Source: JAAXGI01 sp965206975 (lineage in GTDB: Bacteria > Gemmatimonadota > Gemmatimonadetes > Longimicrobiales > Gaopeijiaceae). Taken from it: a DNA stretch of 64,000 nt. Positions 45,479-54,985 of the stretch are shown in pieces; the first letter of the stretch is position 1, and each line of letters opens with the position of its first letter. A program made the position numbers and the translations under genes. Under the pieces are notes generated by a model. The model was not told the DNA's origin and did not search any database. It worked only from the letters and a program-made list of their open reading frames with translations. The DNA lies in assembly GCA_965206975.1 (NCBI GenBank), contig OZ242253.1, forward strand, positions 2,542,001-2,606,000, read 5' to 3'.

Positions 45479-46032
45479 ATGACGGAACGCCCGTGGCCCG
45501 ACGATTATCCCCCGGGAGACACATGGTATGGGGTAGCCGGCGTAGTCTTAGCCGCGGCGCTGTTTGTCGGAGCTGGAAGCCTCAATTCCCTCACGCGGCG
45601 CCTCGCGGGGGAGGAGAGCCTAGGTACCGGGGTCCGACTATTCGAAAGGCTCAACGAAGCTCTCACAGGGGTCACTCCCAGTGAAGAGGGATTGACTGCA
45701 CTGATGGCGGCCGTGGCTTTCATCGGCGTGGGCATCGGGTTGGTGTTCTTCGTCTTCGTGGCTGCCTATCTCGCTGGTGCAATGCTCGAAGGATGGTGGG
45801 GGCGGGTCGCACTGACGAGTGCGACCGCCGCCGCGCTACTAGGTACTGTCGCCGGCTGGCGCGGGTTTATCGCAGCGACAACGACCATCCAGCCCTCGGC
45901 GGATTGTTCGCAGGCGGGATGGCATTGCCGATCGCGTTTGTCGCTGGGTTGCTCATTCTCGTTCCGTCGACAGAGGCCTTCTGGCTCCTGCTCTTAGGCG
46001 GCGGCATTCTTGTCGTAATCTGGAAGACTTAG
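45479..46032 (+). pseudogene. membrane protein, unknown, one frameshift
   Basis: ATG 45479: MTERPWPDDYPPGDTWYGVA and helix GVVLAAALFVGAGSL, then ALMAAVAFIGVGIGLVFFVF and VALTSATAAALLGTVAGWRG. Near 45890 the frame slips to PALGGLFAGGMALPIAFVAG then LLILVPSTEAFWLLLLGGGI and a stop at 46032. Together four to five membrane helices. No family recognised. Confidence 0.5.
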
Positions 46033-47133
46033 CCCAGCCTTCTGATAGCGCGGCTGAGCCTGGGGGTGGGAGGCGGTTACGAGACGGCCGGGCTAGGTGA
46101 GGCGCGGAGCAGTTCAAGCTCCTTCACGCTCTTGAGCCACGCCCAACACGACACTGGTCAGAGGAGCAACTGTCCTGATCACGAACCTGAAGCAGGACAA
46201 GAAGGCTCAGTCCATAGCCCACCACACGGGGGGAAATATACGTCTGCACCAATCGCATCGTTGCTCCTAGACCTGGCTATCTCCTGGTGGTCACGGTGTG
46301 CGTCCCGCTCACAGCGCCGATCTCCCTCGCGTTCTCCGGGTCCTGCTTGCTCGCCTCGATCGCCCGCATGGCCTCGCTCGGGAACACCCGCCACCCGATC
46401 CGCCCGTCCGGCTGGCCTGTCGGGCGTTCCGGTTTCGGATGTCCTAGACCCCTCCGGCGACGTCAATCGCCGCTCTGAGGGTCTCTCTCGTCGCTCCTAG
46501 GTGCCGTGTAGGGCCTCCTTGGGCGCTTCAGCCGCGGACCTGGCTCCCCAATCAAGGACTCGCCGGAGCGGCAGGTTCAACCGATGGGACGCCTGCCGCC
46601 GCCTCGAGCCTCTGCTGCGCCTGTTGAAGCGTCCACCGGACCGAGTACGCGGCGGACCCGGCAGCCGTCTTCACCCCCTCGTATTTCAGCCACTCGCTGT
46701 GGGCCCCCGGCCTCCTCGCGGGCTCGCTGTTCAGGCGTCAGTGGCACCGGAATGCAAGCTCTTTCGGCGATGCCTCAGGAACCCGGGGGATACCTCGAGA
46801 GCCGGCGTGCCGCGGGTGGGCACGAGATGGACGAGGGAGACGGGGCGTCGAGTGCATGGAGGACAAGATGACGGAATCTCGATGCGGCCGCGACGGCGGG
46901 TTTTGAATACCCACTTTCAGCGACGAAAAACTCCCCCTCTCTCCAAGCTCTCGGGGACAATCCCCCCCGCTGACCGGTCCCTTTCCGACGTCCAGAAAAC
47001 CCCATCGGCCGCGGCGATCGCCGCTCTCACGGGCTCTGAGGAGCTCGTTCTCGGCCGAAAGGGGCTAGAATCATCGACGCCACCGGCCGCCTGTCCACCT
47101 CGAGCTCTGGATTCCGGGGAGGGTCAGCCCTCT
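46033..47133. other. 1.1-kb stretch without an intact gene
   Basis: Frames on both strands lack starts and motifs. One protein-like stretch is at 46277-46452 (minus; separate entry). The rest looks like decayed DNA. Confidence 0.4.
46277..46452 (-). pseudogene. C-terminal fragment of an unknown protein
   Basis: Reads GHPKPERPTGQPDGRIGWRV then FPSEAMRAIEASKQDPENAR and EIGAVSGTHTVTTRR with a stop at 46277-46279. Composition is protein-like and hydrophilic; there is no start and I do not recognise the family. Confidence 0.25.
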
Positions 47134-47430
47134 CTACACGGACACTGTTGGGGCGAACCGAAGACGTACGCCACAGGCTGTGAGGATTTTGTGCACAGTG
47201 TCGATCTTCGGCGTGTTCTGCGTCGAGAGCGTGCGAGAAAGACCGGCACGGTTCAATCCAGTCCGGCGCGCCAGCTCCGATACCCCGCCGATCGCCTCGG
47301 CGACATTGCGGAGTGCGATCATCAGATCCTCATGATCGCTGCCCGGATCCTCGAACACGACGTTCAGATAGGCGGCGATGGCATCCGGTGTGTCGAGGTA
47401 GTCACTCGCCCTATGGGGTTTCGTTGGCAT
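47134..47430 (-). CDS. higA: HigA-type antitoxin (addiction module antidote)
   Basis: 98 residues from ATG 47430 (MPTKPHRASDYLDTPDAIAA). Xre-type helix-turn-helix: VAEAIGGVSELARRTGLNRA, GLSRTLSTQNTPKIDTVHKI. This is the putative-addiction-module-antidote subgroup. It starts two bases after the toxin stop. It should bind the palindrome at 47755-47778 and repress the pair. Confidence 0.85.
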   Translation of the reverse strand: MPTKPHRASDYLDTPDAIAAYLNVVFEDPGSDHEDLMIALRNVAEAIGGVSELARRTGLNRAGLSRTLSTQNTPKIDTVHKILTACGVRLRFAPTVSV

Positions 47431-47432
47431 TT

Positions 47433-47750
47433 TCACCTCTCCGCTCTGTAAGCCCGCCACAGCGAGCGAGCCTGATCAATGTCTCGACCCTGCCTCTTTT
47501 TTGTGCCGCCTGTGAGCAGGATGACGAGGTTTCGGCCATCCCGACCGTAGTACAGCCGGTATCCGGGACCATAGTCGATCCGCAGCTCCGCGATACCGCC
47601 TTCCAGCCGCTTGTGGTCTCCGAAGTTTCCCCGGCGCACTCGGTCGATGCGCTGCTGAACACGGGCCACGACGTTGACGTCCTGCTTCGAGAGCCACTCG
47701 TCGAACAGGTCTCTGCCGCTCTCCGTCACATAGTGGAGAACCTCTATCAT
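47433..47750 (-). CDS. higB: RelE/HigB-type toxin
   Basis: 105 residues: EVLHYVTESGRDLFDEWLSK, RVQQRIDRVRRGNFGDHKRL, EGGIAELRIDYGPGYRLYYG and NLVILLTGGTKKRQGRDIDQ are the strands of a RelE-fold mRNA interferase of the killer-protein subgroup (GxGYRxYY). Toxin precedes antitoxin, as in higBA. ATG 47750 is five bases downstream of the operator. Intact by eye. Confidence 0.85.
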   Translation of the reverse strand: MIEVLHYVTESGRDLFDEWLSKQDVNVVARVQQRIDRVRRGNFGDHKRLEGGIAELRIDYGPGYRLYYGRDGRNLVILLTGGTKKRQGRDIDQARSLWRAYRAER

Positions 47751-47754
47751 GCCT

Positions 47755-47778
47755 TACTGTATACATCAGTATACAGTA
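47755..47778 (-). promoter_or_regulatory. higBA operator, perfect 10-bp inverted repeat
   Basis: TACTGTATAC - ATCA - GTATACAGTA. It lies 5-28 bases upstream of the higB start and contains TATAC-type -10 boxes, so repressor binding would block initiation directly. Confidence 0.65.
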
Positions 47779-48029
47779 TGTCGAGGGCTACGAGGGGAGG
47801 ACAAGGACTTATCTGATTCCTGAGCTTCCGTGCCATCTGTCCGCACCAGATAGAGCCGGTTCTCCGACCCAGGCTCTGGATCCTGGGGGTCCTGGAGGTC
47901 AGCCGCCGCCGAGAAGTCCGCCCTGGCGGGCTCTGGGGGCCTCGGTTTCGCCCTCCGCGACCGTAGAGGGCAGGGCCAAGCCCCCCCCTGCCGAAAGGCG
48001 ATCCCCTTCGATGCGGGGGTTATCCGAGC

Positions 48030-48210
48030 TTAAGGCAAGATCGTCTCGCCGAACGGTCCCTCCGACGCACTCAGCCTCGGCGCGACCGGCGCGAGCGTCA
48101 TGTCCGCCAGTTCCAGCGCAATTGCCACCTCCTCGAGGACCGTGCGCTCCTCGAGGAGCCGCCTTGCGAAGTCCGGTGCTGCCAGCGAACGTGCCGTCCT
48201 GGCGCCTACG
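48030..48210 (-). pseudogene. scrap of the ELADM small-protein family
   Basis: The end of the minus frame reads RRLLEERTVLEEVAIALELA then DMTLAPVAPRLSASEGP, nearly matching the N-terminus of the protein at 29857. No start is obvious, and it ends at a stop at 48030 about 55 residues earlier than the relative. Confidence 0.45.
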
Positions 48211-48294
48211 AGAGCGGCGACTGCAACTTCGCCGCCCGGCAGAAGTGGGGCATCTCGCCTACGGCACGCAGGCGTCCGCCGACCAAGTGGAGGG

Positions 48295-49060
48295 ATGTTG
48301 GTGCTAACGCTTCCCCGACATACCGAGACCGCTTGGGCTCGACCGCTCGTCTTCGCGGCGGCGGCGTTGTCCACAACCCTGTGGGCCTACGCGTGCGGCG
48401 ACGGAGCCACCGCGCCCCCGCCGCCGACTCCCGATCCCCCCCGGGCGACTTCGCTCGCCGTGACCCCGTCCACCGCCCAGCTCGCGGCGCTCGGCTCTAC
48501 TGTGCAGCCCGCCGCCGAGGTGCGCGACCAGAACGGCAACGTGATGGGCGGGGCGGCCGTGTCGTGGTCGAGCGGGAACACGTCGGTGGCAACGGTGGAC
48601 GGCTCGGGGCTGGTCACGGCGGCGGGCAGCGGCACGGCGACGATCACGGCGACCGCGGGTCAAGCCTCCGGCACGGCGTCGGTGACGGTGGCCAACCCCG
48701 ACCGGGCGGCGCTGGTGGCCCTCTACAACGCGACCGCGGGTCCGAACTGGGTCGACAACACCCATTGGCTGACCGATGCGCCGCTGGGGGAGTGGTACGG
48801 CGTGACCACGGACGTCGCGGGGAGGGTTGTGGTCCTTGATCTCGCAGGCCAGTGGGACCAGGAAGCACAAAGGTACGTGAAGCACGGCCTCGCTGGCGAG
48901 ATCCCACCCGAACTGGGCGACCTCGCCAACCTGACGGAGCTGTGGCTCCAGGGTAACGCACTGACGGGTACGGTCCCTGAAAGCTTCCTCCGGATTAGCG
49001 GACTCATTCAGTTCTTCATAGGCAGTAACGCATCCCTCTGCCCCTCTCTGCCAATATCAG
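48295..49060 (+). CDS. lipoprotein with Big_2 Ig-like and leucine-rich regions, cut by IS
   Basis: Starts ATG 48295 after GGAGGG. The signal ends with lipobox-like LWAYACGDG, then an Ala/Pro linker. A Big_2-type domain follows (ATSLAVTPSTAQLAALGSTV, GAAVSWSSGNTSVATVDGSG, LVTAAGSGTATITATAG). Then comes an LRR-like segment (ALVALYNATAGPNWVDN, EIPPELGDLANLTELWLQGN, ALTGTVPESFLRISGLIQFF). Family sequence ends at GSNASLC and the IS3-type element begins at 49061; the open frame runs on to 49182 within the IS. Inferred cell-surface protein, now without its C-terminus. Confidence 0.7.
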
Positions 49061-49105
49061 TGGGACACCTGGCACCTTTGGAATTACTGAAGGGGGTGGA
49101 GGTGG

Positions 49106-49600
49106 ATGGCGATGGTAGAGGGGAGAGATACGATGATTGGTATGGGTGTGGGTGCTCGGGCCCTGGGGGGCGAGGAGCGTAGCGGCGAGGCCGCCGGGGC
49201 CCGAGTCGCCGAGCGGAATCGGGCTCGGGATCCGGAGGTGGTGGCCAAGCCGACCCGCCGGCAGTTCACCGCGGAGTACAAGCTCAGGATCCGGGAAGAG
49301 ACCGACCGGTGCTCGGAGCCCGGCGAGGTTGGGCGGATCGTGCGTCGGGAGGGTCTGTACAGCTCTCATCTCACGGCATGGCGAAGGGCACGGCGCGAGG
49401 GCTCTCTGAAGGGCCTGACGCCGAAGCGGCGGGGCCGCAAGCCGGCCCGCCGCAACTCCCTCCAGAAGAGGGTGGATGAGCTCGAGGCCGAAGTGGCCCG
49501 GCTCGAGAAGCAGCTTGCCACGGCGGAAACGATCCTGGAAGTCCAGGGAAAAGTTGCCGGGCTGCCGGGGTTGAGCTTCGACAGCGGAAAGAACTCCTGA
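49106..49600 (+). CDS. IS3 OrfA transposase
   Basis: 164 residues at most; the conserved part starts at VVAKPTRRQFTAEYKLRIRE, the helix-turn-helix that binds IS ends. A basic linker (LKGLTPKRRGRKPARRNSLQ) and leucine-zipper coiled coil (KRVDELEAEVARLEKQLATA) follow. The stop overlaps the orfB ATG (TGATG). Confidence 0.8.
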   Translation: MAMVEGRDTMIGMGVGARALGGEERSGEAAGARVAERNRARDPEVVAKPTRRQFTAEYKLRIREETDRCSEPGEVGRIVRREGLYSSHLTAWRRARREGSLKGLTPKRRGRKPARRNSLQKRVDELEAEVARLEKQLATAETILEVQGKVAGLPGLSFDSGKNS

Positions 49601-50601
49601 TGGCCGCTGCCTCCCTGGCTCGGGAGGTCGGCGCCGCGCCGGCGTGCCGGGCACTGGGTGTGGCGCGTGCCACGTTCTACCGGCGCCGTAAGCCCACGAC
49701 CGGGCACCAGCAGCCCAGGCAGCGCCCCGCCCGGGCTCTCGATGAATCCGAGCGCGAGAAGGTGCGTGAGACCCTCGCTTGCCCGCGCTTCGTCGACCGA
49801 TCTCCCGCAGAGGTTGTGGCCACCCTCCTCGACGAGGGCGAGTACCTCTGCTCAGAACGCACGATGTACAGGATCCTCCAGGAGGATCACCCCGTGCGCG
49901 AGCGGCGCAGTCAGCTCACGCATCCCGCCTACACGAAGCCCCAGCTCGTGGCCACGGCACCGAACCAGACCTGGTCGTGGGACATCACCCGGCTTCTCGG
50001 ACCCGAGAAGTGGTCGTACTTCTACCTCTACGTCCTCATCGACATCTTCAGCCGGTACGTGGTCGGATGGATGGTCGCCGGCCGCGAGAACTCCGCGCTC
50101 GCCAGCCGGCTCATCCAGGAGAGCTGCCTCAAGCAGGATGTCCAGCCCGAGACGCTGACCCTGCACTCCGACCGCGGGGCCCCGATGACCAGCAAGTGCA
50201 CGGCCCAGCTGCTCGCCGACCTCGGGATCACCCGCTCGCTCGGCCGTCCCCGGGTCAGCGACGACAACCCCTTCTCGGAGGCGCACTTCAAGACCGTCAA
50301 ATACTACCCCGACTTCCCCGGACGCTTCGCCGACATCGGCGCGGCGATCGACTTCTGCCGATCCTTCTTCCCTTGGTACAACCATGAGCATCGCCACGGC
50401 GGAATCGCGATGCTCACCCCGGCTGATGTCCATCACGACCGAGCCCGTGACGTGCTCGCCCAGCGTGAGCGCACTCTCCAGCAGGCGTGGTCCGAACACC
50501 CTGAACGCTTCGTGCAGGGAATCCCCACGCCCCAGCCTCTCCCAACGGAGGTCTGGATCAATCCACCAGCTGCGGCTCCGACACCGCAGCCTGCTCACTA
50601 A
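49600..50601 (+). CDS. IS3 OrfB transposase
   Basis: 333 residues, full length. Integrase-core residues are present: Asp in TWSWDITRLLGPEKWSYFYL, Asp in TLHSDRGAPMTSKCT, Glu in NPFSEAHFKTVKYYP. An N-terminal HTH_21-like region (ACRALGVARATFYRRRK) and PAEVVATLLDEGEYLCSERT precede the core. It looks functional. Confidence 0.85.
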   Translation: MAAASLAREVGAAPACRALGVARATFYRRRKPTTGHQQPRQRPARALDESEREKVRETLACPRFVDRSPAEVVATLLDEGEYLCSERTMYRILQEDHPVRERRSQLTHPAYTKPQLVATAPNQTWSWDITRLLGPEKWSYFYLYVLIDIFSRYVVGWMVAGRENSALASRLIQESCLKQDVQPETLTLHSDRGAPMTSKCTAQLLADLGITRSLGRPRVSDDNPFSEAHFKTVKYYPDFPGRFADIGAAIDFCRSFFPWYNHEHRHGGIAMLTPADVHHDRARDVLAQRERTLQQAWSEHPERFVQGIPTPQPLPTEVWINPPAAAPTPQPAH

Positions 50602-50648
50602 TCTATGACTCCCCGTGTCTCATCGCTGTTGACAGGTTCCGCTCCGTT

Positions 50649-51482
50649 GTGGCTGATACCACCGATACGTGGGTACATGAGGGTGCCGGGCCAGAGGAAA
50701 CCTATATCGTTACGGTCAGTCGCCCTACGATCCTGTGCGACTTCGGGCCCGTCCCGACCAATGAGGTAGTCCAGTCAGGGGAGCGAATAATCGGCCCTTG
50801 CGAGAGTACCGAGGTCTCAGTGACGGTGCGCAATAGTCGATCCAGCGGGGCAGGTGTCGTGATCGACAACGTTGACTTCACTGTCCAGGGGTCCGAGCGA
50901 TGCTTGGTCGCGTCCACGGCGTGCGAAGCGTTGAAAGGCCTCTTGCGCTGGAATTTAGATAACGCTCCAGCCGGTACGGCATACAGCGTTCAGGAGTCGA
51001 TAAACCGGGGAAGCTGGCGACCCATGAGAGCGCTCGCGGATACCACGGCCCTGCTCGCGGACAGCTTGGCGGCATACAGCTACGTGCGCGACACCAAAAG
51101 TACCGCCGATAACTACGCAGGATCCTATCTCATCCGGCGTGGTCGCCCCGATACGAATCACAGATTCCGCGTCAGGGGGAATCCGTCCGGGGCATGGGTG
51201 GAGACCGACATTGGTACGCCCGTGGCTTTGCCCGCACCCGTTACTCCGAGTACACCGGGTCTGCTGTCTCAGAACAACTGCCGCCACGCTTACGCTTCGT
51301 GCTCGCCGCCCGGCCAACCGGAAGCCGACCTGATCTATTCGGGCAACCGAATAAGCGTCCAGTGGACCGTGATAGATGGCGGGTATGACGCCAATAACAC
51401 CGCCCTTCCTGCGAGCAGCGCGCGCGTGGTCGACGCGAGCTTGGAGGCGGAAGCTGTCCCAACCGTAGTTGAAGGTTCCTGA
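50649..51482 (+). CDS. secreted fibronectin-like protein fragment between two IS elements
   Basis: The frame is open from the IS3 right end (50623), so the GTG at 50649 is only the first usable codon; the true 5' end was lost. YIVTVSRPTILCDFGPVPTN, TEVSVTVRNSRSSGAGVVID and LLRWNLDNAPAGTAYSVQES look like Ig/fibronectin-type beta domains with cysteines. The 3' end runs into the IS256-family end at 51467. No family assigned. Confidence 0.45.
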   Translation: MADTTDTWVHEGAGPEETYIVTVSRPTILCDFGPVPTNEVVQSGERIIGPCESTEVSVTVRNSRSSGAGVVIDNVDFTVQGSERCLVASTACEALKGLLRWNLDNAPAGTAYSVQESINRGSWRPMRALADTTALLADSLAAYSYVRDTKSTADNYAGSYLIRRGRPDTNHRFRVRGNPSGAWVETDIGTPVALPAPVTPSTPGLLSQNNCRHAYASCSPPGQPEADLIYSGNRISVQWTVIDGGYDANNTALPASSARVVDASLEAEAVPTVVEGS

Positions 51483-52886
51483 AAGGGGAGAAAGAAAAGT
51501 GGTGGCCCCGGGGGTCCCGGGCCGATAGGCTCGGGTAGGCAAAAACCCCAACACGGAGCCACCACGATGAAGAGAACGTACGAGGCAAGGGATCGGGCGG
51601 ACAAGCGCGCGATCAGGGAGTTCCTGAAGCGGGAGGGGCAGTTTCTGCTTCCGCTGCTTGAGCTCGTGGAGCAGACGGAGGTCGCGATCGACGAAGTCAT
51701 CCAGGTGATGGGACGAGCGACGATCGAAGCGGTGCTGGAGATGAGCGCCGAGGGTGTGGCAGGCGTGAAGCAGGCAGGTCGGTCACGAGCGGAAGACGAC
51801 ACGGCGTGGTATGGCCGGCAGGGTGGTGTGGTTTACCTGTCGGACCGGAAGGTGCGTGTGGAGCGGCCACGGCTCAGGCGCCGGGGCGCCGGGGAGGGTG
51901 GCGAGGTCGAGGTGCCGGCGTACGCAGCGATGCGGAGACCGGGCGCCGTGGCGGATCGGATGCTCGAGGTCCTGATGGCGGGGGTGAGCACGCGGAAGTA
52001 CGGCCGTGTGATCGGTGAGATGGCCGACACGGTCGGGGTGAGCAAGTCGGCGGTGAGCCGTGAGACGGTCGAGGCCTCTGAGCGCGTGCTGAAGGAGCTG
52101 ATGGAGCGCCGGCTGGATGCGTGGGTCCTGGTGATCTACCTGGACGGGATCCGGATGGGCTCGCACCACGTGCTTGCTGCGGTAGGCGTGGACTCAGACG
52201 GAAAGAAGCACGTGCTGGGCGTGAGGGAAGGAGCGAGTGAGAACGCCGAGGTGACCAGCGCGCTCCTAGAGGATCTGGTCGAGCGCGGCCTGGACCCGGG
52301 CAGGCGGCGGCTGTTCGTGATCGATGGCTCGAAAGCGCTCAGGAAGGCGATCGAGAAGGTGTTCGGCCAACGTCACCCCATCCAGCGCTGCCGCAACCAC
52401 AAGCTCCGCAACGTGCTGGGTCATCTGCCGAAGGATCAGCATCCTCAGGTGAAGGCGGCGTTCCGGGCGGCGATGAAGCTGGACGCGAAGCAGGGCGAGC
52501 AGAAGCTCGAGCAGCTCGCCCGATGGCTCGAGCGCGACCACCCCTCGGCCTCGGCCAGCCTGCGCGAAGGCCTCAGCGAGATGTTCACGATCAACCGGCT
52601 CGGCCTCCCGCCGCGGCTGAGGAAGTGCCTGGGCTCGACCAACCTGATCGACAGCACCCACTCGGGCGTAAGACGGAAGACCCGCAGGGTGACCAACTGG
52701 AAGAACGGAGCGATGGCCTTGCGCTGGGCCGCGGCCTCGTTCGTGGAGACCGAGAAGAGCTACCGGAGGATCATCGGCTACGACCAGCTCTGGATGCTCA
52801 GGGCCCACCTCGACGACCATGAACCGGTTGCCGAAATGAGAAAGGCAGGCTAACCAAGAGACTCTCCGGAGCCACCACCTTCAACT
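51467..52886 (+). mobile_element. IS256-family element 1
   Basis: AGTTGAAGGT at 51467-51476 is inverted at 52877-52886; 1420 bp with one intact transposase. It inserted in or at the end of the fibronectin-like gene. Confidence 0.65.
51567..52853 (+). CDS. IS256-family transposase
   Basis: 428 residues. DDE residues in context: YLDGIRMGSHHVLAAVGVDS (Asp), LFVIDGSKALRKAIEKVFGQ (Asp), FVETEKSYRRI (Glu). The mutator-type CRNHKLRNVLGHLPKD motif is present. Apparently intact. It is not closely similar to the second IS256-family transposase nearby. Confidence 0.9.
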   Translation: MKRTYEARDRADKRAIREFLKREGQFLLPLLELVEQTEVAIDEVIQVMGRATIEAVLEMSAEGVAGVKQAGRSRAEDDTAWYGRQGGVVYLSDRKVRVERPRLRRRGAGEGGEVEVPAYAAMRRPGAVADRMLEVLMAGVSTRKYGRVIGEMADTVGVSKSAVSRETVEASERVLKELMERRLDAWVLVIYLDGIRMGSHHVLAAVGVDSDGKKHVLGVREGASENAEVTSALLEDLVERGLDPGRRRLFVIDGSKALRKAIEKVFGQRHPIQRCRNHKLRNVLGHLPKDQHPQVKAAFRAAMKLDAKQGEQKLEQLARWLERDHPSASASLREGLSEMFTINRLGLPPRLRKCLGSTNLIDSTHSGVRRKTRRVTNWKNGAMALRWAAASFVETEKSYRRIIGYDQLWMLRAHLDDHEPVAEMRKAG

Positions 52887-52929
52887 GTCAGCGGGACACC
52901 ATCGCAAGCACGCAAGAATCAGCTTTTGA

Positions 52930-54302
52930 GGTCGGGTCAATAAGTGTGTAAACGTGTCAGGCGGCAGCCTTCCGCTGTTGAGTTGAGACGGGCTTTCCGT
53001 CTTCGAACGTTCTTCCTTCAAATACGTCGCTGAGCAGGTGGGGAGCGTCGAGCCTTCTGAAGCGCTTTTCGGCCACCGTCAGGAGCTTCCAGATCAGGGC
53101 CGTGGCGCTCTCGACCTTCTTGAACCGCTTCGCCGCGCTGGTCCTGAGCCGTACCGCGGCGAACGGGCTCTCGACCACGTTCGTCGTGCGCAGATGCTTC
53201 CAGTGTGCCTCGGGAAAATCGTAGAAGGTGACCATCCGGTCCCAGTCGTCCTCGAGCACGTCCACCGCTTTCGGATACCACGGCCCGTAGCGCTTCTCGA
53301 ACGCCTCACGAGCCTTCACGGCCTCGGCCCGGCTCGGTGCGTAGACCACAACCCTGAGCAGATCCTTCGCCTCGCTCTGCTCTCGCTGAGGGAGTCGGTC
53401 CAGCACGTTCCTCATCTTGTGGTTCCAGCACCGCTGCTCACCGGCCTCAGGCCATACCTGCCTCACCGCCCCCCAGATCGCCGCGTTGCCGTCCGCCATC
53501 AGAAGCTTCGGCGCCTCGATGCCGCGTGCCTTCAGCTCCCGTAACACCTCAGACCACGACTCGACCGACTCTCGGTAGCCCGGTCTCACGGCCAACACCT
53601 CCTTCGTCCCGTCTCGCATCGCGCCCAGCACCACCAGCAGCGCTGCCTTGTCCCGCTCCAGCCCAGCCTTCACGTAGATCCCGTCCGCCCACACGTAGAC
53701 GACCTCTCGATCGGCCAGCGAACGCTTCGACCAGGCCTCGAACTCCGCTGCCCACCCCGCCCGCAGCCGCCGGATCGATGACTTCGACAACGGTGCCCCC
53801 TCCCCCAGCAGTCCCCGCATCGCCAGCTCGAAGTCTCCCTCAGCCAGACCGTGCAGATACAGCTCCGGCAAAAGAGCGCCCACCTCCTTCGTCCGCCTCG
53901 CGAACAACGGCAGCACCCGGCTCTCGAATCGCTCCTCCACTCCGCGAACCCGGGGACGCCGGAGCGTGATCGTTCCCGAGCTCATCGCCAGCCGCCTCGG
54001 CTTGCCGTATCCGTTGCGGTAGCCCTCCGGCCTATCGATCCCCGCCCGCCGCTCCGACTTCTCCCGACCCAGCAGATCCGTGACCTCCTCCTCCAGGATG
54101 CCCTGGATGAACTCCTGCGCCTTCTCCCGCACCATCCCCTCCAGCACCTCCCACATCGGCCTGCTGGACGCACACTCCCGTCCCGCCATATCCTCTCTCA
54201 TGAGGCGACGTTCCTTTCCCCGGGCTGTCACCCGGGCTCGCTGGTTTAACCTTCAGCCGAAAGGTGCGTCGCCTCTCTTTTTACACACCATTTGATCCTA
54301 CC
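52930..54302 (-). mobile_element. IS256-family element 2
   Basis: Ends GGTCGGGTCAATAAGTGTGT (from 52930) and, inverted, GGTAGGATCAAATGGTGTGT (to 54302). One transposase on the minus strand. It lies 43 bases from element 1. A solo end of the same type is at 3335-3356. Confidence 0.75.
52957..54201 (-). CDS. IS256-family (Mutator-type) transposase
   Basis: 414 residues from ATG 54201 (MREDMAGRECASSRPMWEVL). Mutator hallmarks: EGYRNGYGKPRRLAMSSGTI, VYVWADGIYVKAGLERDKAA (Asp), APKLLMADGNAAIWGAVRQV (Asp), EQRCWNHKMRNVLDRLPQRE and HLRTTNVVESPFAAVRLRTS with the catalytic Glu. Apparently intact. Confidence 0.9.
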   Translation of the reverse strand: MREDMAGRECASSRPMWEVLEGMVREKAQEFIQGILEEEVTDLLGREKSERRAGIDRPEGYRNGYGKPRRLAMSSGTITLRRPRVRGVEERFESRVLPLFARRTKEVGALLPELYLHGLAEGDFELAMRGLLGEGAPLSKSSIRRLRAGWAAEFEAWSKRSLADREVVYVWADGIYVKAGLERDKAALLVVLGAMRDGTKEVLAVRPGYRESVESWSEVLRELKARGIEAPKLLMADGNAAIWGAVRQVWPEAGEQRCWNHKMRNVLDRLPQREQSEAKDLLRVVVYAPSRAEAVKAREAFEKRYGPWYPKAVDVLEDDWDRMVTFYDFPEAHWKHLRTTNVVESPFAAVRLRTSAAKRFKKVESATALIWKLLTVAEKRFRRLDAPHLLSDVFEGRTFEDGKPVSTQQRKAAA

Positions 54303-54502
54303 TCCAGCTTTTTCATCCTGGCTTCTCCGTCCCCGGGGTTGACCTACCGAGCCTGCAGGGAGGGTAGCGCGCGCTCGAGCCGCGCCCGTCGTCAGTCATC
54401 CCCAGCAGTCTCGGTAGAGCCTCCGTAGAGATCCGCGGCGAGCGCAGAGTCTCCGTTCATCTCGGCCGTGCCCCCCGCACCGTCGGGGCGGCCGCCTTCA
54501 GA

Positions 54503-54871
54503 TTGCGCCCGAACCCGGCTTGGTTGCAATGGAGCGGAGCTTACCCCAAGAAGCCTGGGCCGCTGGGCGTACTGGAATCGAGTACGGTTCGATTTCGGCC
54601 GACCGGCAACGCCCACATCGAGGCGTTCAACTCGGCGCTTCGGCGTGAATGCCTATCGCAACACCGGTTCATCGGTCTCGAGGGCGGCCAGCGGGACCTC
54701 GATCACTGGCGGGCCGACTACAACAACTTCCGCCTGCACGGAAGCTTCGCGCGCTCTACGCCAGCCGACGTCGCGGCCGGCGCTTCCTTCGGCCCAGGGC
54801 CTGAGACGCTCCAAGACTCGCATTTCTGGTGGACCACCTTGGCGGTCAGTGCACAACAAAGACGTGTATGA
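54503..54871 (+). pseudogene. IS3 OrfB C-terminal scrap
   Basis: The useful part, about 54585-54790, reads NAHIEAFNSALRRECLSQHR, FIGLEGGQRDLDHWRADYNN then FRLHGSFARSTPADVAAGAS: the Glu-containing end of an IS3 integrase core of the IS407 type. The rest is unrelated or absent. Confidence 0.7.
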
Positions 54872-54906
54872 CTACGTCATTAGTCACGTGTAATGACACA
54901 ACTCTA

Positions 54907-54934
54907 TTGACTTGCGATACCACATCTCTACATA
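54907..54934 (+). promoter_or_regulatory. probable sigma70 promoter of the Fic gene
   Basis: TTGACT (54907-54912), 16-base spacer, TACATA (54929-54934), in an AT-rich patch unlike the surrounding DNA and 52 bases before the start codon. Confidence 0.5.
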
Positions 54935-54985
54935 CTTGCAACTACGCGGCACATTAAACTTGGGAAAGCCCGCGGAGAATGCAGC

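Larger units (their letters stand above)
49061..50622 (+). mobile_element. IS3-family element, apparently intact
   Basis: TGGGACAC at 49061-49068 and GTGTCTCA at 50615-50622 bound 1562 bp holding orfA and orfB. No target duplication is visible, and different genes lie on each side, so it may mark a deletion. Confidence 0.7.
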
